Source of the DNA: Bradyrhizobium manausense
GTDB taxonomy: Bacteria > Pseudomonadota > Alphaproteobacteria > Rhizobiales > Xanthobacteraceae
Direction: 5' to 3'
DNA: 64,000 nt
Assembly: GCF_018131105.1 (NCBI RefSeq)
Contig: NZ_JAFCJI010000001.1
Location: 3,162,001-3,226,000 of the forward strand
Both the position numbers and the translations under genes were made by a program. This document shows, in pieces, positions 27,719 through 36,203 of this stretch. The first letter of the stretch is position 1; each line of letters opens with the position of its first letter. The notes below the pieces were generated by a model that saw only the letters and a list, made by a program, of their open reading frames with translations, ran no database searches and was not told the DNA's origin.

Positions 27719-28756
27719 TCAGACCCAACCCTGCAACTCGCGCAGCACCAGCGTGCGGATCACGTCCATCCCGGGATCGCTGTCATTGAGGCAGGGGATC
27801 GCAGAAAACTGCTCGCCGCCATTGTGCCTGAAGATCTCGGCGTTCTCCTGCGCGATCTCCTCCAGCGTCTCCAGGCAGTCGGCGGAAAAGCCCGGCGTCA
27901 CCACCGCGATACGGCGCACGCCTTCCTTCGCGAGACGCTCCATCGTCTTGTCGGTGTAGGGCTGCAGCCATTCATCGTTGCCGAAGCGCGACTGGAAGGT
28001 CAGCAGCAATTTCGTCTCGTCCATCCCGAGCCGGCGGCGCAGCGCTTCTGTCGTGGCGACGCAGTGGCTCTGATAGGGATCGCCCTTGTCGACATAGGAT
28101 TTCGGCATGCCGTGGAACGAGGCGACGATCAGCTCCGGCTTGAACGGCAGCGTCGCCAGATGCGCCTCGATCGAGACGGCCAGCGCCTCGATATAGGCCG
28201 CGTCCTCATAGTAGGGCGGCGTCACCCGCAATGTCGGTTGATTGCGCAGGCGGGCGAGCACGCGGAACACCTCGTCGCAGACGGTCGCCGACGTCGGGGC
28301 AGAATATTGCGGATAAAGGGGAACGGCGAGGATGCGGTCGCATCCCTTGGCGATCAGCGCATCGATGCCCGCCTTGATCGAGGGGTTGCCGTAGCGCATC
28401 GCCCAATCCACCACGACATGCGCGCTATCGGACAGCGCGGCGGCGAGCTTGTCGCTCTGCGAGCGCGTGATGGTCTTCAGCGGCGACTCGTTCCGCACAT
28501 TATTCCAGATCTTGCGGTAGTCGAGCGCCTTGGTGCGGGGACGACTGCGCAGGATGATGCCGTTCAGCACCAGCTGCCAGATCAGGCCCTGGTCCTCGAT
28601 GACGCGGGCGTCCGACAGGAATTCCTTGAGATAGACCCGCACGCCCGGCGCATCGGCCGTATCGGGCGTCCCGAGATTGACCAGCAGCACGCCGACACGC
28701 GGCTGGGCCGATGGTGCAGCCGATTTCGTGACCTCAATAGGGGCGATGGTCGTCAT
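27719..28756 (-). CDS. hemH: Ferrochelatase
   Basis: Inserts Fe2+ into protoporphyrin IX, the last step of haem synthesis; normally membrane-associated. From ATG 28756 it has 345 residues, as expected for the Bradyrhizobium enzyme. VGVLLVNLGTPDTADA opens the fold, with SFHGMPKSYVDKGDPY (the conserved metal-site histidine region, about residue 210) and TFQSRFGNDEWLQPYTD near 245. An in-frame start at 28792 would add 12 poorly conserved residues. A substrate-binding protein gene follows immediately. Confidence 0.95.
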   Translation of the reverse strand: MTTIAPIEVTKSAAPSAQPRVGVLLVNLGTPDTADAPGVRVYLKEFLSDARVIEDQGLIWQLVLNGIILRSRPRTKALDYRKIWNNVRNESPLKTITRSQSDKLAAALSDSAHVVVDWAMRYGNPSIKAGIDALIAKGCDRILAVPLYPQYSAPTSATVCDEVFRVLARLRNQPTLRVTPPYYEDAAYIEALAVSIEAHLATLPFKPELIVASFHGMPKSYVDKGDPYQSHCVATTEALRRRLGMDETKLLLTFQSRFGNDEWLQPYTDKTMERLAKEGVRRIAVVTPGFSADCLETLEEIAQENAEIFRHNGGEQFSAIPCLNDSDPGMDVIRTLVLRELQGWV

Positions 28757-28838
28757 GGCCTCGTGGGTCGCGCGTTGCTCCGAACTTGTCAAGATGAGCC
28801 CGCTTTGGCTAGGGTCGCCCCCAAGCGGGGGAGGGAAG

Positions 28839-29237
28839 ATGACGCTCGCGGAATTCTGCGTTCTCGGAGCGCTGCTGCTCTATCTCGTAACGATCGCCTC
28901 GATCAAATGGATCAGGTTTCGCGGCTTCGACAATTCCCGACCGCGCGACCCCGCCTTCTATGAGGACGCCATCGCGCAGCGCGCGCTCGGCGCGCACCAG
29001 AACGGCATCGAGACCTTTCCGTTCTTTGCGTTCGCCGTGCTGCTCGCCGAATACAGGGACTCACCGCAGCGCCTGATCGACGAGCTTGCAGCGCTGTTCC
29101 TGATCGTGCGGATCGCCTATGTGCTGACCTATCTCGGCAACCGCCCGACGCTGCGCTCCATCCTCTGGAGCATCGGCTTTGCGATCAATCTCGGGATCTT
29201 CTTCATGCCGATGCTGAAGAAGTTGCTGCCGGTGTGA
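28839..29237 (+). CDS. MAPEG-family membrane protein
   Basis: A 132-residue membrane protein with about four helices. ASIKWIRFRGFDNSRPRDP and EDAIAQRALGAHQNGIETFP are the MAPEG pattern, with the ALGAHQNGIETF core. Family members are membrane-bound glutathione transferases or peroxidases in eukaryotes; bacterial roles are largely unknown. ATG 28839 has GGGAGG a few bases upstream. It is divergent from hemH. Confidence 0.88.
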   Translation: MTLAEFCVLGALLLYLVTIASIKWIRFRGFDNSRPRDPAFYEDAIAQRALGAHQNGIETFPFFAFAVLLAEYRDSPQRLIDELAALFLIVRIAYVLTYLGNRPTLRSILWSIGFAINLGIFFMPMLKKLLPV

Positions 29238-29299
29238 AGATGGCGTGTCCCGGACGCGGTGCAGCGTGAAACGCTGCGTCCGCGGCACGAGAGCTGGGC

Positions 29300-30421
29300 C
29301 TAGAAACACGTCGTCCTTTCAGCCGCGATATAGCCGAACAACAGCCCCGCCCCGAACAGCAGCACGAGCGCGGCAGCGCCAAGCTCGATACCGCGCATGA
29401 ACAGCGCACCGCCACCGTCGCGTCCTGCGCTGAGGCGAGCAGCGACGTCCTTGGCGGAGACGGCGATCACCGCGATCGCCGCCACCGTGATTGCGGTACC
29501 CAGGCCCATCAGGAAGGTCGCGGCAATGCCGGCCCAGAACAGGCCCTGAGCGAGCGCAAACACCAACACCAGGATCGCGCCCGAGCAGGGACGGATGCCG
29601 ACGGTCAGGATCGCGGCAAAGCCGCGCCGCCAGCCGCCGGGGCCGGCCAGCTCGCTCGGAGTCGGGCCGTGGGAATGGCCGCAATGCTCGTCATGGACGT
29701 GGTCGTGCCCGTGATGGGCATGCGCATGATCGTGGCTGTGATCGTGATCATCGCCGTGGTGATCGTGCGCATCATGATGATGGTGATGACCGTGACCATG
29801 ATGGTCATGCGGCACGCCTGCGATCGCCGGCACCGGCTGCGCCGCCTGGAGCGCGCGGATGAAGGTACGGCCTTTGACCCAGACCAGCCGCAGGCCGAAC
29901 AGCGCGATCAACGCGTAGCTTGCGATCTCTATCGCGCCTTCGGCCTTGCACATGGTCCTGGCGGTGGCGTTCAGAATCCACGCCGAGATGCCGACGATCA
30001 GGATCGCCACCAGCGACTGCATCAGCGCGGAGGCAAACGACAGCGCGATGCCGCGCCGGGCGGTCTCGCGGTTGGCGACGAGATAGGAGGCGATCACCGC
30101 CTTGCCGTGGCCAGGGCCGGCGGCATGGAAGATGCCATAGGCAAATGAGATGAAGAGCAGCGTCCACACCGCCGAGCCATCGGTTTTGGCAGCGCGGATG
30201 GTCGACGATATCTGGCGATAGAATTCCGACTGCTTGGCCAAAAGCCAGCCGATGAGACCGCTAGCCCCGGGCTCCGCCGCCTGCGCCGGCTTCGGTGCGC
30301 CGAACGGATTTTGCGCGAAGACATCATGAAGCGCGGCGTCGGCCAGGCCAACGACGAGGAGGACAGCGGCGCAGACGATAAGCGCCCGCCCAAGCGGCGT
30401 ACGATGCAGCTTCAAGGGCAA
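29300..30421 (-). CDS. NicO/RcnA-type nickel/cobalt transporter with a His-rich loop
   Basis: A 373-residue inner-membrane protein. HAAGPGHGK at 99-107 is the NicO metal motif, and there are about six or seven membrane helices. A cytoplasmic or periplasmic loop (about 205-251) contains about two dozen His and many Asp, typical of divalent-metal-binding loops. An N-terminal helix is followed by a Pro-rich linker. Family members either export (RcnA) or import nickel/cobalt. It overlaps the upstream DUF1007 gene by ten bases, a standard NicO-DUF1007 pair. Confidence 0.88.
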   Translation of the reverse strand: MPLKLHRTPLGRALIVCAAVLLVVGLADAALHDVFAQNPFGAPKPAQAAEPGASGLIGWLLAKQSEFYRQISSTIRAAKTDGSAVWTLLFISFAYGIFHAAGPGHGKAVIASYLVANRETARRGIALSFASALMQSLVAILIVGISAWILNATARTMCKAEGAIEIASYALIALFGLRLVWVKGRTFIRALQAAQPVPAIAGVPHDHHGHGHHHHHDAHDHHGDDHDHSHDHAHAHHGHDHVHDEHCGHSHGPTPSELAGPGGWRRGFAAILTVGIRPCSGAILVLVFALAQGLFWAGIAATFLMGLGTAITVAAIAVIAVSAKDVAARLSAGRDGGGALFMRGIELGAAALVLLFGAGLLFGYIAAERTTCF

Positions 30422-31044
30422 TCCACCGTGATCTTGTTGGCGAACATCATGCCGAAATTGGCGTTCGGGCCGTCCATAAAGGTCTGTTCGTTGAGCTTCT
30501 GCGCGGTCGCGGTGCCGTCGCTGGGACGATCGAGCTTCATCTGGCAGCCCGAGGGAGCGCCGACCAGCTTGACGGGATTGTCCTTGGCCATCTGGAAGTC
30601 GATGAAATAAGAGCGGTCAAACACTTCGAGCACCAATTGCTTGGACTTGACCGGATTCTTCAGCGGCAGCGTGAAGTGCAGGGTCAGCACCGCATCCTTG
30701 TAGTCGAGAAAGTAGTCGACCGGCTCGTTGAAGCGCTCCTTCTTGCCGTCGGCTCGCGCAAAGGTGAAGTAGGCATATTCCTTCAGCGACTCGACATTGG
30801 TCTGCGCCAGCGGCCCCAGCTCCTCGCGCGTATAGGCCCCTTTCTTCTTGGCCTCGAGCCCCTGAACCGCATAGGCCGAGAACATGTCGTCGAAAGTCCA
30901 GGCGTGGCGAACACCGGTGATCGAACCATCCTCGGCGTAGAGCAACTCGCTGGTCGCGGTGATCCAGACATGCGGATGCGCGCTCGCTGCGCCTGATGCG
31001 AGCATCATGGCGACGGCGAGCAGCCATCCCGGCAGGGCGCGCAT
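30412..31044 (-). CDS. DUF1007-family exported protein
   Basis: A 210-residue protein with a signal peptide (residues 1-22, cleaving near SAHPH). HPHVWITATSELLYAEDGSI after it contains the conserved His pair of DUF1007 and is likely to bind metal. Family members are encoded beside NicO transporters and are believed to help deliver nickel or cobalt from the periplasm. It follows the M3 peptidase gene by five bases and overlaps the transporter gene by ten, so the three are probably one operon. Confidence 0.88.
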   Translation of the reverse strand: MRALPGWLLAVAMMLASGAASAHPHVWITATSELLYAEDGSITGVRHAWTFDDMFSAYAVQGLEAKKKGAYTREELGPLAQTNVESLKEYAYFTFARADGKKERFNEPVDYFLDYKDAVLTLHFTLPLKNPVKSKQLVLEVFDRSYFIDFQMAKDNPVKLVGAPSGCQMKLDRPSDGTATAQKLNEQTFMDGPNANFGMMFANKITVDCP

Positions 31045-31049
31045 GCCGA

Positions 31050-33128
31050 TCAGGCCGCCTTTTCGTCGAGCAGGCCGCGGCGACGGAGCAGCGCGTCGGG
31101 CTCGGGCGGCCGGCCGCGGAACGCCTCGTAGGCGGCTTCCGGATCGACCGATCCGCCGCTCGAATAGATGTCGTCATGCAGGCGCTTGGCCACCGCGGGA
31201 TCGAAGATGTTGCCGGCTTCCTCGAAGGCGCCGAAGGCATCGGCGTCCATCACCTCCGACCACATGTAGCTGTAATAGCCTGCAGCATAGTGATCGCCGG
31301 AGAAGATATGACCGAACTGGGTCGGGCGGTGCCGCATCGAGATTTCCTGGGGCATGCCGATCTTCTCCAACTCCTTCTTCTCGAAGGCGCGGACATCTTG
31401 CGCGGCGGCGGCAGGCTGGGAGTGGAATTCGAGGTCGACCAGCGCCGAAGAGACGAACTCGATCGTGGCAAAGCCCTGGTTGAACTTGCGCGCAGCAATG
31501 AACCGCTTGAGCAGATCGTCCGGCAGCGGCTCCCCGGTCTGGTAGTGGCGAGCGAACTGCTGGAGCACTTCGGGGCGCTCCTGCCAGTGCTCGTAGAGCT
31601 GCGAGGGCAGCTCGACGAAGTCGGTGAAGACGGAGGTGCCCGAGAGAGACGGGTAGGTCACGTTGGACAACATGCCGTGCAGGCCGTGGCCAAACTCATG
31701 GAACAGGGTGCGGGCGTCGTCGGGCGACAGCAGCGAGGGCTCGGTGCCGGTGCCCTTGGCGAAATTGCAGACATTGATGACGAGCGGCGCGATCTCGCCA
31801 TCGAGCTTCTGCTGGTCGCGCAGCGAGGTCATCCAGGCGCCGGAGCGCTTCGATGGCCGGGCATAGTAGTCACCATAGAACAGCGCCTTGTGCTTGCCGT
31901 CGGGACCCTTCACGTCCCAGACCCGGACGTCGGGATGCCAGACCGGCACATCCTTTCGCTCCTCGAAGGTGATGCCGAACAGGCGCGTGGCGCAGTCGAA
32001 GGCCGCCGCAATCATGTGGTCGAGCGTGAGATACGGCTTGATCGCCGCGTCGTCGAAATTGGCGCGCTGAAGGCGGAGTTTTTCGGCGTAGAAGCGCCAG
32101 TCCCAGGGCGCGAGCTTGAAATTGCCGCCCTCCTCCGTGATCAGCGCCTGCATCTCGTCGCGATCGGCAAGCGCCCGGACGCGCGCCGGCTTCCAGACCC
32201 GCTCCAGCAGGCCCCGCACCGCATCCGGCGTCTTGGCCATGGAATCCTCGAGCCGGTAGGCGGCGAAGGTCGGGTACCCCAACAGCTTGGCGCTCTCCTC
32301 ACGCAGCTTCAGGATCTCGCCGATGGCCGTGTTGTTGTCGTTGGAATTGCCGTTGTCGCCGCGCGCCGTGAAGGCCTTGTAGACCTTCTCGCGCAGGTCA
32401 CGCCGGGCCGAGCTCTTCAGGAACGGCTCGGTCGAGGAGCGCGACAGCGTGACGATCGCCTTGCCTTCCATGCCGCGGTCTTCTGCCGCAGCCTTGGCGG
32501 CGGCAACGAAGCTCTCCGGCAGGCCCTGGCGGTCGGCCTCCCCGAGCTCCATGAACCAGTCCTGCTCGTCGCCGAGCAGATGATGGCTGAAGCCGGTCGC
32601 GAGCTGGGCCAGCTTCTCGTTGATCTCGGCCATGCGCGTCTTGGCTTCGTCGGACAGGCCGGCGCCGGCGCGGTGGAAGCGGGTGTAGGTGCGCTCCAGG
32701 AGGCGGAGCTGCTCCGGGTCAAGGCCGAGATTGGCGCGGTTCTCGTGCAGGTGGGCGATGCGACCAAACAGCACGGCATTCATCATGATCGGATTCCAGT
32801 GCCGTGCCATCCGCAAGGAGACCTCCTTGTCGATATCCAGGATGGCCGGGTTGGAATGCGCCGAGACCAGGTCGTAGAAGACCGCGGCGACCTTGTTCAG
32901 CAGCTTGCCGGATCGCTCCAGCGCCGTGACGGTGTTGGCGAAGTCGGGCGCGGCGGGATCATTGGTGATCGCAGCGATCTCCGCGGAATGGTCTGCGAAG
33001 GCCTGCTCGAAGGCGGGCAGGAAGTGCTCCGGCGTGATCTCGTCGAAGGGCGGGGTCGCAAACGGCGTCACCCAGGCCTTGAGCAGCGGATTGGTCTCGG
33101 AGTCCGTAGTTTGGCGGGGTTCTGACAT
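31050..33128 (-). CDS. M3-family zinc metallopeptidase, oligopeptidase A / dipeptidyl carboxypeptidase type
   Basis: A 692-residue cytoplasmic peptidase that cleaves short peptides, a common family size. The zinc motif HEFGHGLHG (about residues 475-483) gives the two histidines and the glutamate of the active site, with a further zinc ligand about 25 residues later. NPLLKAWVTPFATPPFDEI at the start is typical of OpdA/Dcp. ATG 33128 was chosen because this typical opening follows it within about a dozen residues; the open frame runs back to 33266. Its position at the head of a nickel/cobalt gene pair is unusual. Confidence 0.9.
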   Translation of the reverse strand: MSEPRQTTDSETNPLLKAWVTPFATPPFDEITPEHFLPAFEQAFADHSAEIAAITNDPAAPDFANTVTALERSGKLLNKVAAVFYDLVSAHSNPAILDIDKEVSLRMARHWNPIMMNAVLFGRIAHLHENRANLGLDPEQLRLLERTYTRFHRAGAGLSDEAKTRMAEINEKLAQLATGFSHHLLGDEQDWFMELGEADRQGLPESFVAAAKAAAEDRGMEGKAIVTLSRSSTEPFLKSSARRDLREKVYKAFTARGDNGNSNDNNTAIGEILKLREESAKLLGYPTFAAYRLEDSMAKTPDAVRGLLERVWKPARVRALADRDEMQALITEEGGNFKLAPWDWRFYAEKLRLQRANFDDAAIKPYLTLDHMIAAAFDCATRLFGITFEERKDVPVWHPDVRVWDVKGPDGKHKALFYGDYYARPSKRSGAWMTSLRDQQKLDGEIAPLVINVCNFAKGTGTEPSLLSPDDARTLFHEFGHGLHGMLSNVTYPSLSGTSVFTDFVELPSQLYEHWQERPEVLQQFARHYQTGEPLPDDLLKRFIAARKFNQGFATIEFVSSALVDLEFHSQPAAAAQDVRAFEKKELEKIGMPQEISMRHRPTQFGHIFSGDHYAAGYYSYMWSEVMDADAFGAFEEAGNIFDPAVAKRLHDDIYSSGGSVDPEAAYEAFRGRPPEPDALLRRRGLLDEKAA

Positions 33129-33264
33129 CGCAAGTCCCGATTTTCGAGGCAATTTGTTGGGGCCAGCTATAGCACGCGATGGGGCTTTTTTGGGCCATTT
33201 GGCCTTGCTCCCGCCCGGCTTTTCGGGGAGATTGCGGCCCTCGAAACACCGGACCCCATCGCCC

Positions 33265-33519
33265 ATGAACGCGCCCTCCTCGTCTTCCCGTCAGATCGTC
33301 TGGCCGAGCGTCATCACCATTGTCAGCGCGGCCATCCTGATCGGCGCCGAGGTGTTCGGCGCGGCGTTCGCCGGCGGCTGGGCACTCGCGATTCTGTTCG
33401 GGCTCGGCGACCAGGGCGCGCACATCCTTCAGGCCGTGCTGTTCGCGCTCGGCGTGCTCGTCATGACCGCCTTCATCCGCGCAGCTCAGCGCGTCGAGCC
33501 GTTCTTCAAGCGCGGCTGA
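33265..33519 (+). CDS. Small membrane protein of unknown function
   Basis: An 84-residue protein with two predicted membrane helices (about residues 15-47, rich in Ala, Gly and Ile, and about 52-72) and charged ends, RAAQRVEPFFKRG at the tail. I do not recognise a family. It is divergent from the M3 peptidase, with 136 bases between them. The ribosome-binding site upstream of ATG 33265 is weak. The coding frame is clean and the hydrophobicity pattern is convincing. Confidence 0.72.
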   Translation: MNAPSSSSRQIVWPSVITIVSAAILIGAEVFGAAFAGGWALAILFGLGDQGAHILQAVLFALGVLVMTAFIRAAQRVEPFFKRG

Positions 33520-33645
33520 CGTCTCCCGCGCACGCGAGTCGCGCGCACGACACGAAAAACTTAACGCCTGTTCATCTTCCGCGTCGCTCGCGCAACACTG
33601 CGCAAGCAGATGTTAGGCAAATCTGTTCTCAGCCTAAAAAAATTC

Positions 33646-33673
33646 TTGCGAAGGCGAGTCAAAACCCTTATGT
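33646..33673 (+). promoter_or_regulatory. Candidate promoter of the structured leader
   Basis: TTGCGA at 33646-33651 and TTATGT at 33668-33673 with a 16-base spacer would start a transcript near 33680, just before the structured speF-type leader. The match to consensus is only moderate. Confidence 0.4.
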
Positions 33674-33675
33674 GC

Positions 33676-33970
33676 GCTCTTGCCCAATTTCGCACGTGCC
33701 TGTGGTCGTGTGTCAGTCGGTAGGTATCCGGACAAGAGGCCGGACAGCCGCCAAGGGGTGAAGAAGCCGAGGGGCTCTTCGGAAGTGCGGAAGTCAAAGA
33801 CCGAAAGGTCGGACGACGAAGCAAACCCGGAGCGTCCAGCATCTCTCTCAAAGAGATGCCTTGTCGAAGGTGACTTCACTTTTTGCAACCGTGACTGGCA
33901 GCCGGAGGCGAACCGGCGCACCCCGCTCTCAACGGGGGACGCGACTTAAAGCAACGACGGATCGGGCTTT
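33676..33970 (+). ncRNA. speF-type structured leader RNA of the ornithine decarboxylase gene
   Basis: This long gap contains an array of hairpins: GAAG-AGCC/GGCT-CTTC (33760-33780), GACC-GAAA-GGTC with a GNRA tetraloop (33799-33810), CATCTCT/AGAGATG (33840-33858), GCCGG/CCGGC (33901-33917) and CCCCG/CGGGG (33921-33937). Purine-rich conserved-looking linkers separate them. An A-rich stretch and a GGGCTTTTTT at the 3' end (about 33963-33972) may act as a switchable terminator. An RNA of this type, called speF, was found by comparative genomics upstream of ornithine decarboxylase genes in alphaproteobacteria, and such a gene starts 220 bases downstream. I identify it from memory; a covariance search would settle it. 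Confidence 0.72.
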
Positions 33971-34192
33971 TTTGGTCTCTACCGGCATTCCACCGCCGGC
34001 GCGGGCTACTGAAAAGGCTTGTCCTTCATTGCCAGGTGTGCGGGCGGGAAGCTCTCCCAACCAATCCACGGCAGCACAGTCTGGTTTGAGTCTTTTGGCT
34101 TCAACGCGCCTCCATCGCGCGGTTTGGCCGAAGCGCTCTTATCCGACGTCACGTTGATGCGGATCCCGTCGCTGGGACCGTTGGAGAGTGCC

Positions 34193-35335
34193 ATGACCGA
34201 ACGTATCCAGGAATTCCTGCGTAACCGCCGCAAGGAAGGTCTCGACACCGAGCCGTGCCTCGTCGTCGATCTCGAGGTCGTGCGCGACAATTACCAGACC
34301 TTCGCCAAGGCGCTGCCCGACAGCCGCGTGTTCTACGCCGTCAAGGCGAACCCGGCGCCGGAAGTGCTGGCGCTGCTGGCCTCCATGGGCTCCTGCTTCG
34401 ACACCGCGACCGTTGCCGAGATCGAGATGGCGCTGGCTGCCGGTGCGACGCCCGACCGCATCTCCTTCGGCAACACGATCAAGAAGGAGCGCGACATCGC
34501 GCGGGCTTTCGCGCTCGGCATTCGCCTGTTCGCGGTCGACTGCGTCGCCGAAGTCGAGAAGATCGGCCGTGCCGCTCCCGGCGCGAAGGTGTTCTGCCGC
34601 ATCCTCTATGACTGCGCCGGCGCCGAATGGCCGCTGTCGCGCAAGTTCGGCTGCGACCCGGAGATGGCCGTCGAGGTGCTCGACGTCGCCAAGCGCCTGG
34701 GCCTGGAGCCGTGCGGCATCTCCTTCCATGTCGGCTCGCAGCAGCGCAAGGTGAAGGCGTGGGACCGTGCGCTGGCGATGGCCTCGCAGGTGTTCCGTGA
34801 CTGCGCCGAGCGCGGCATCAACCTCTCCATGGTCAACATGGGCGGTGGCTTTCCGACCAAGTACCTGAAGGACGTGCCGCCGGTCGTGACCTACGGCCGC
34901 TCGATCTTCCGCGCGCTGCGCAAGCACTTCGGCAACCAGATTCCGGAGACCATCATCGAGCCGGGTCGCGGCATGGTGGGTAACGCCGGCATCATCGAAT
35001 CCGAGGTCGTGCTCATCTCGAAGAAGAGCGACGAGGACGAGGTGCGCTGGGTGTATCTCGACATCGGCAAGTTCGGCGGTCTCGCCGAGACGATGGACGA
35101 GTCGATCCGCTACGCCATCCGCACGCCGCATGACGGTGCGGACATGACGCCGTGCGTGCTCGCGGGCCCGACCTGCGACAGCGCCGACGTGCTGTACGAG
35201 AAGAACCCGTATCCGCTCCCCGTCACGCTCGAGATCGGCGACAAGCTGCTGATCGAAGGCACCGGGGCCTATACGTCGACTTACTCGGCGGTGGCGTTCA
35301 ACGGCATCCCGCCGCTGCGGACGTACCACATCTGA
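34193..35335 (+). CDS. Ornithine/lysine decarboxylase, type III PLP (alanine-racemase fold)
   Basis: A 380-residue PLP enzyme that decarboxylates ornithine to putrescine (some members also lysine to cadaverine). Lys51 in YAVKANP holds PLP; HVGSQ (about 182-186), GGGFP (about 221-225), EPGRGMVG (about 258-265) and GPTCDSAD (about 324-331) are the conserved decarboxylase motifs. The chemistry fits the homospermidine synthase gene 1.3 kb downstream. ATG 34193 has GGAGA at the right distance. It is probably controlled by the leader RNA ahead of it. Confidence 0.94.
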   Translation: MTERIQEFLRNRRKEGLDTEPCLVVDLEVVRDNYQTFAKALPDSRVFYAVKANPAPEVLALLASMGSCFDTATVAEIEMALAAGATPDRISFGNTIKKERDIARAFALGIRLFAVDCVAEVEKIGRAAPGAKVFCRILYDCAGAEWPLSRKFGCDPEMAVEVLDVAKRLGLEPCGISFHVGSQQRKVKAWDRALAMASQVFRDCAERGINLSMVNMGGGFPTKYLKDVPPVVTYGRSIFRALRKHFGNQIPETIIEPGRGMVGNAGIIESEVVLISKKSDEDEVRWVYLDIGKFGGLAETMDESIRYAIRTPHDGADMTPCVLAGPTCDSADVLYEKNPYPLPVTLEIGDKLLIEGTGAYTSTYSAVAFNGIPPLRTYHI

Positions 35336-35368
35336 TCCGCCTCTCTCTTTCTGAGGCCTGACGAACCC

Positions 35369-35390
35369 GGGAGCCGGCTTGCCGGCTCCC
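35369..35390. terminator. Perfect 10-bp hairpin after the decarboxylase gene
   Basis: GGGAGCCGGC and GCCGGCTCCC are joined by a two-base TT loop, 33 bases after the stop. There is no T run, so termination would need another factor, or it may stabilise the 3' end. Confidence 0.55.
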
Positions 35391-35417
35391 CATCCGACAT
35401 TGCCATTCTGACGACGC

Positions 35418-35454
35418 CTTGAGACCTGCGTGCCGTACGCACGCAGGTCTCAAG
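35418..35454. repeat. Perfect 16-bp inverted repeat just upstream of the GNAT gene
   Basis: CTTGAGACCTGCGTGC and its exact reverse complement flank a 5-base CGTAC loop. It ends two bases before the GGGGA ribosome-binding site of the next gene. It may terminate upstream transcription, act as an operator, or form a hairpin in the leader of the acetyltransferase gene. Confidence 0.8.
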
Positions 35455-35470
35455 CGGGGACTGACGCGCC

Positions 35471-36058
35471 ATGACCACTTTTCGGAAGCCACAAGTCGCC
35501 CTCACTTCGGAAGCCGCTCCGTTCGCGATCCGTGCGGAACGTGCTGCCGACGTCGCGTCGCGTGAAGCGCTGCTGGATGCCAGCTTTGGCGAGGACCGCC
35601 ACGGCCGCACCTGCCAGCGCCTGCGCGACGGACGCGCGCCCGCCACAGGCCTTGCCCTGTCGGCGATGCGCGAGGGCAAGCTCGTGGGAACCGTGCGGCT
35701 GTGGCACGTCAGCGCCGGCGGCAGGCCCGCCCTGGTCCTCGGACCACTGGCGGTGGACCCTGCCTGCCGCGAGCTCGGGATCGGCGCCGCGCTGATGAAC
35801 CAAGCGCTGGCCGCCGCCCGGGCGCGCGGGCATGTCGCCGTAATCCTGCTCGGCGATGCGCCTTACTATGCCCGCTTCGGCTTCTCAGCCGAGAAGACCA
35901 GTGCACTGGTGCTGCCCGGCCCATTCGAGCGCGACCGCCTGCTGGCGATCGAACTCGAGGCCGGCGCGCTCGATGGCGCCGAGGGGATGATCATCCCGAC
36001 CGGAGCGGCCCTGCCTAAACGGAGGGTAGTTCGCGCCCTCCAAGCGCACGCGGCCTAA
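35471..36058 (+). CDS. GNAT-family N-acetyltransferase
   Basis: A 195-residue protein of the YhbS-like group. The acetyl-CoA loop lies in LAVDPACRELGIGAALMNQAL (roughly residues 94-113), and YYARFGFS, a typical GNAT beta-strand, lies near 134. Substrate is unknown; closeness to polyamine genes allows polyamine acetylation as a guess only. GGGGA is the ribosome-binding site of ATG 35471, and a perfect 16-bp hairpin lies immediately before it. Confidence 0.85.
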   Translation: MTTFRKPQVALTSEAAPFAIRAERAADVASREALLDASFGEDRHGRTCQRLRDGRAPATGLALSAMREGKLVGTVRLWHVSAGGRPALVLGPLAVDPACRELGIGAALMNQALAAARARGHVAVILLGDAPYYARFGFSAEKTSALVLPGPFERDRLLAIELEAGALDGAEGMIIPTGAALPKRRVVRALQAHAA

Positions 36059-36203
36059 GGGATAGCCATGATGGCGACGACCGAAGCCGCGTTCCGCGGC
36101 AGCGCGCGACCGTGTCCGCGTTAAGCTATTCCTTTGGGGTTGCGTGAGCCCCGGAAACGCCCTTTAACCCCACGAAATTCCCCCTTCAGTCGAGGCCGAA
36201 CCC

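Noticed and set aside
30996..33125. A 709-codon open frame on the plus strand
   Set aside because: It is antisense to the M3 peptidase, which has its zinc motif and full family length.
33680..33949. Short open frames on both strands in the gap before the decarboxylase gene
   Set aside because: They lack ribosome sites, and the conserved-looking hairpins fit a leader RNA better.
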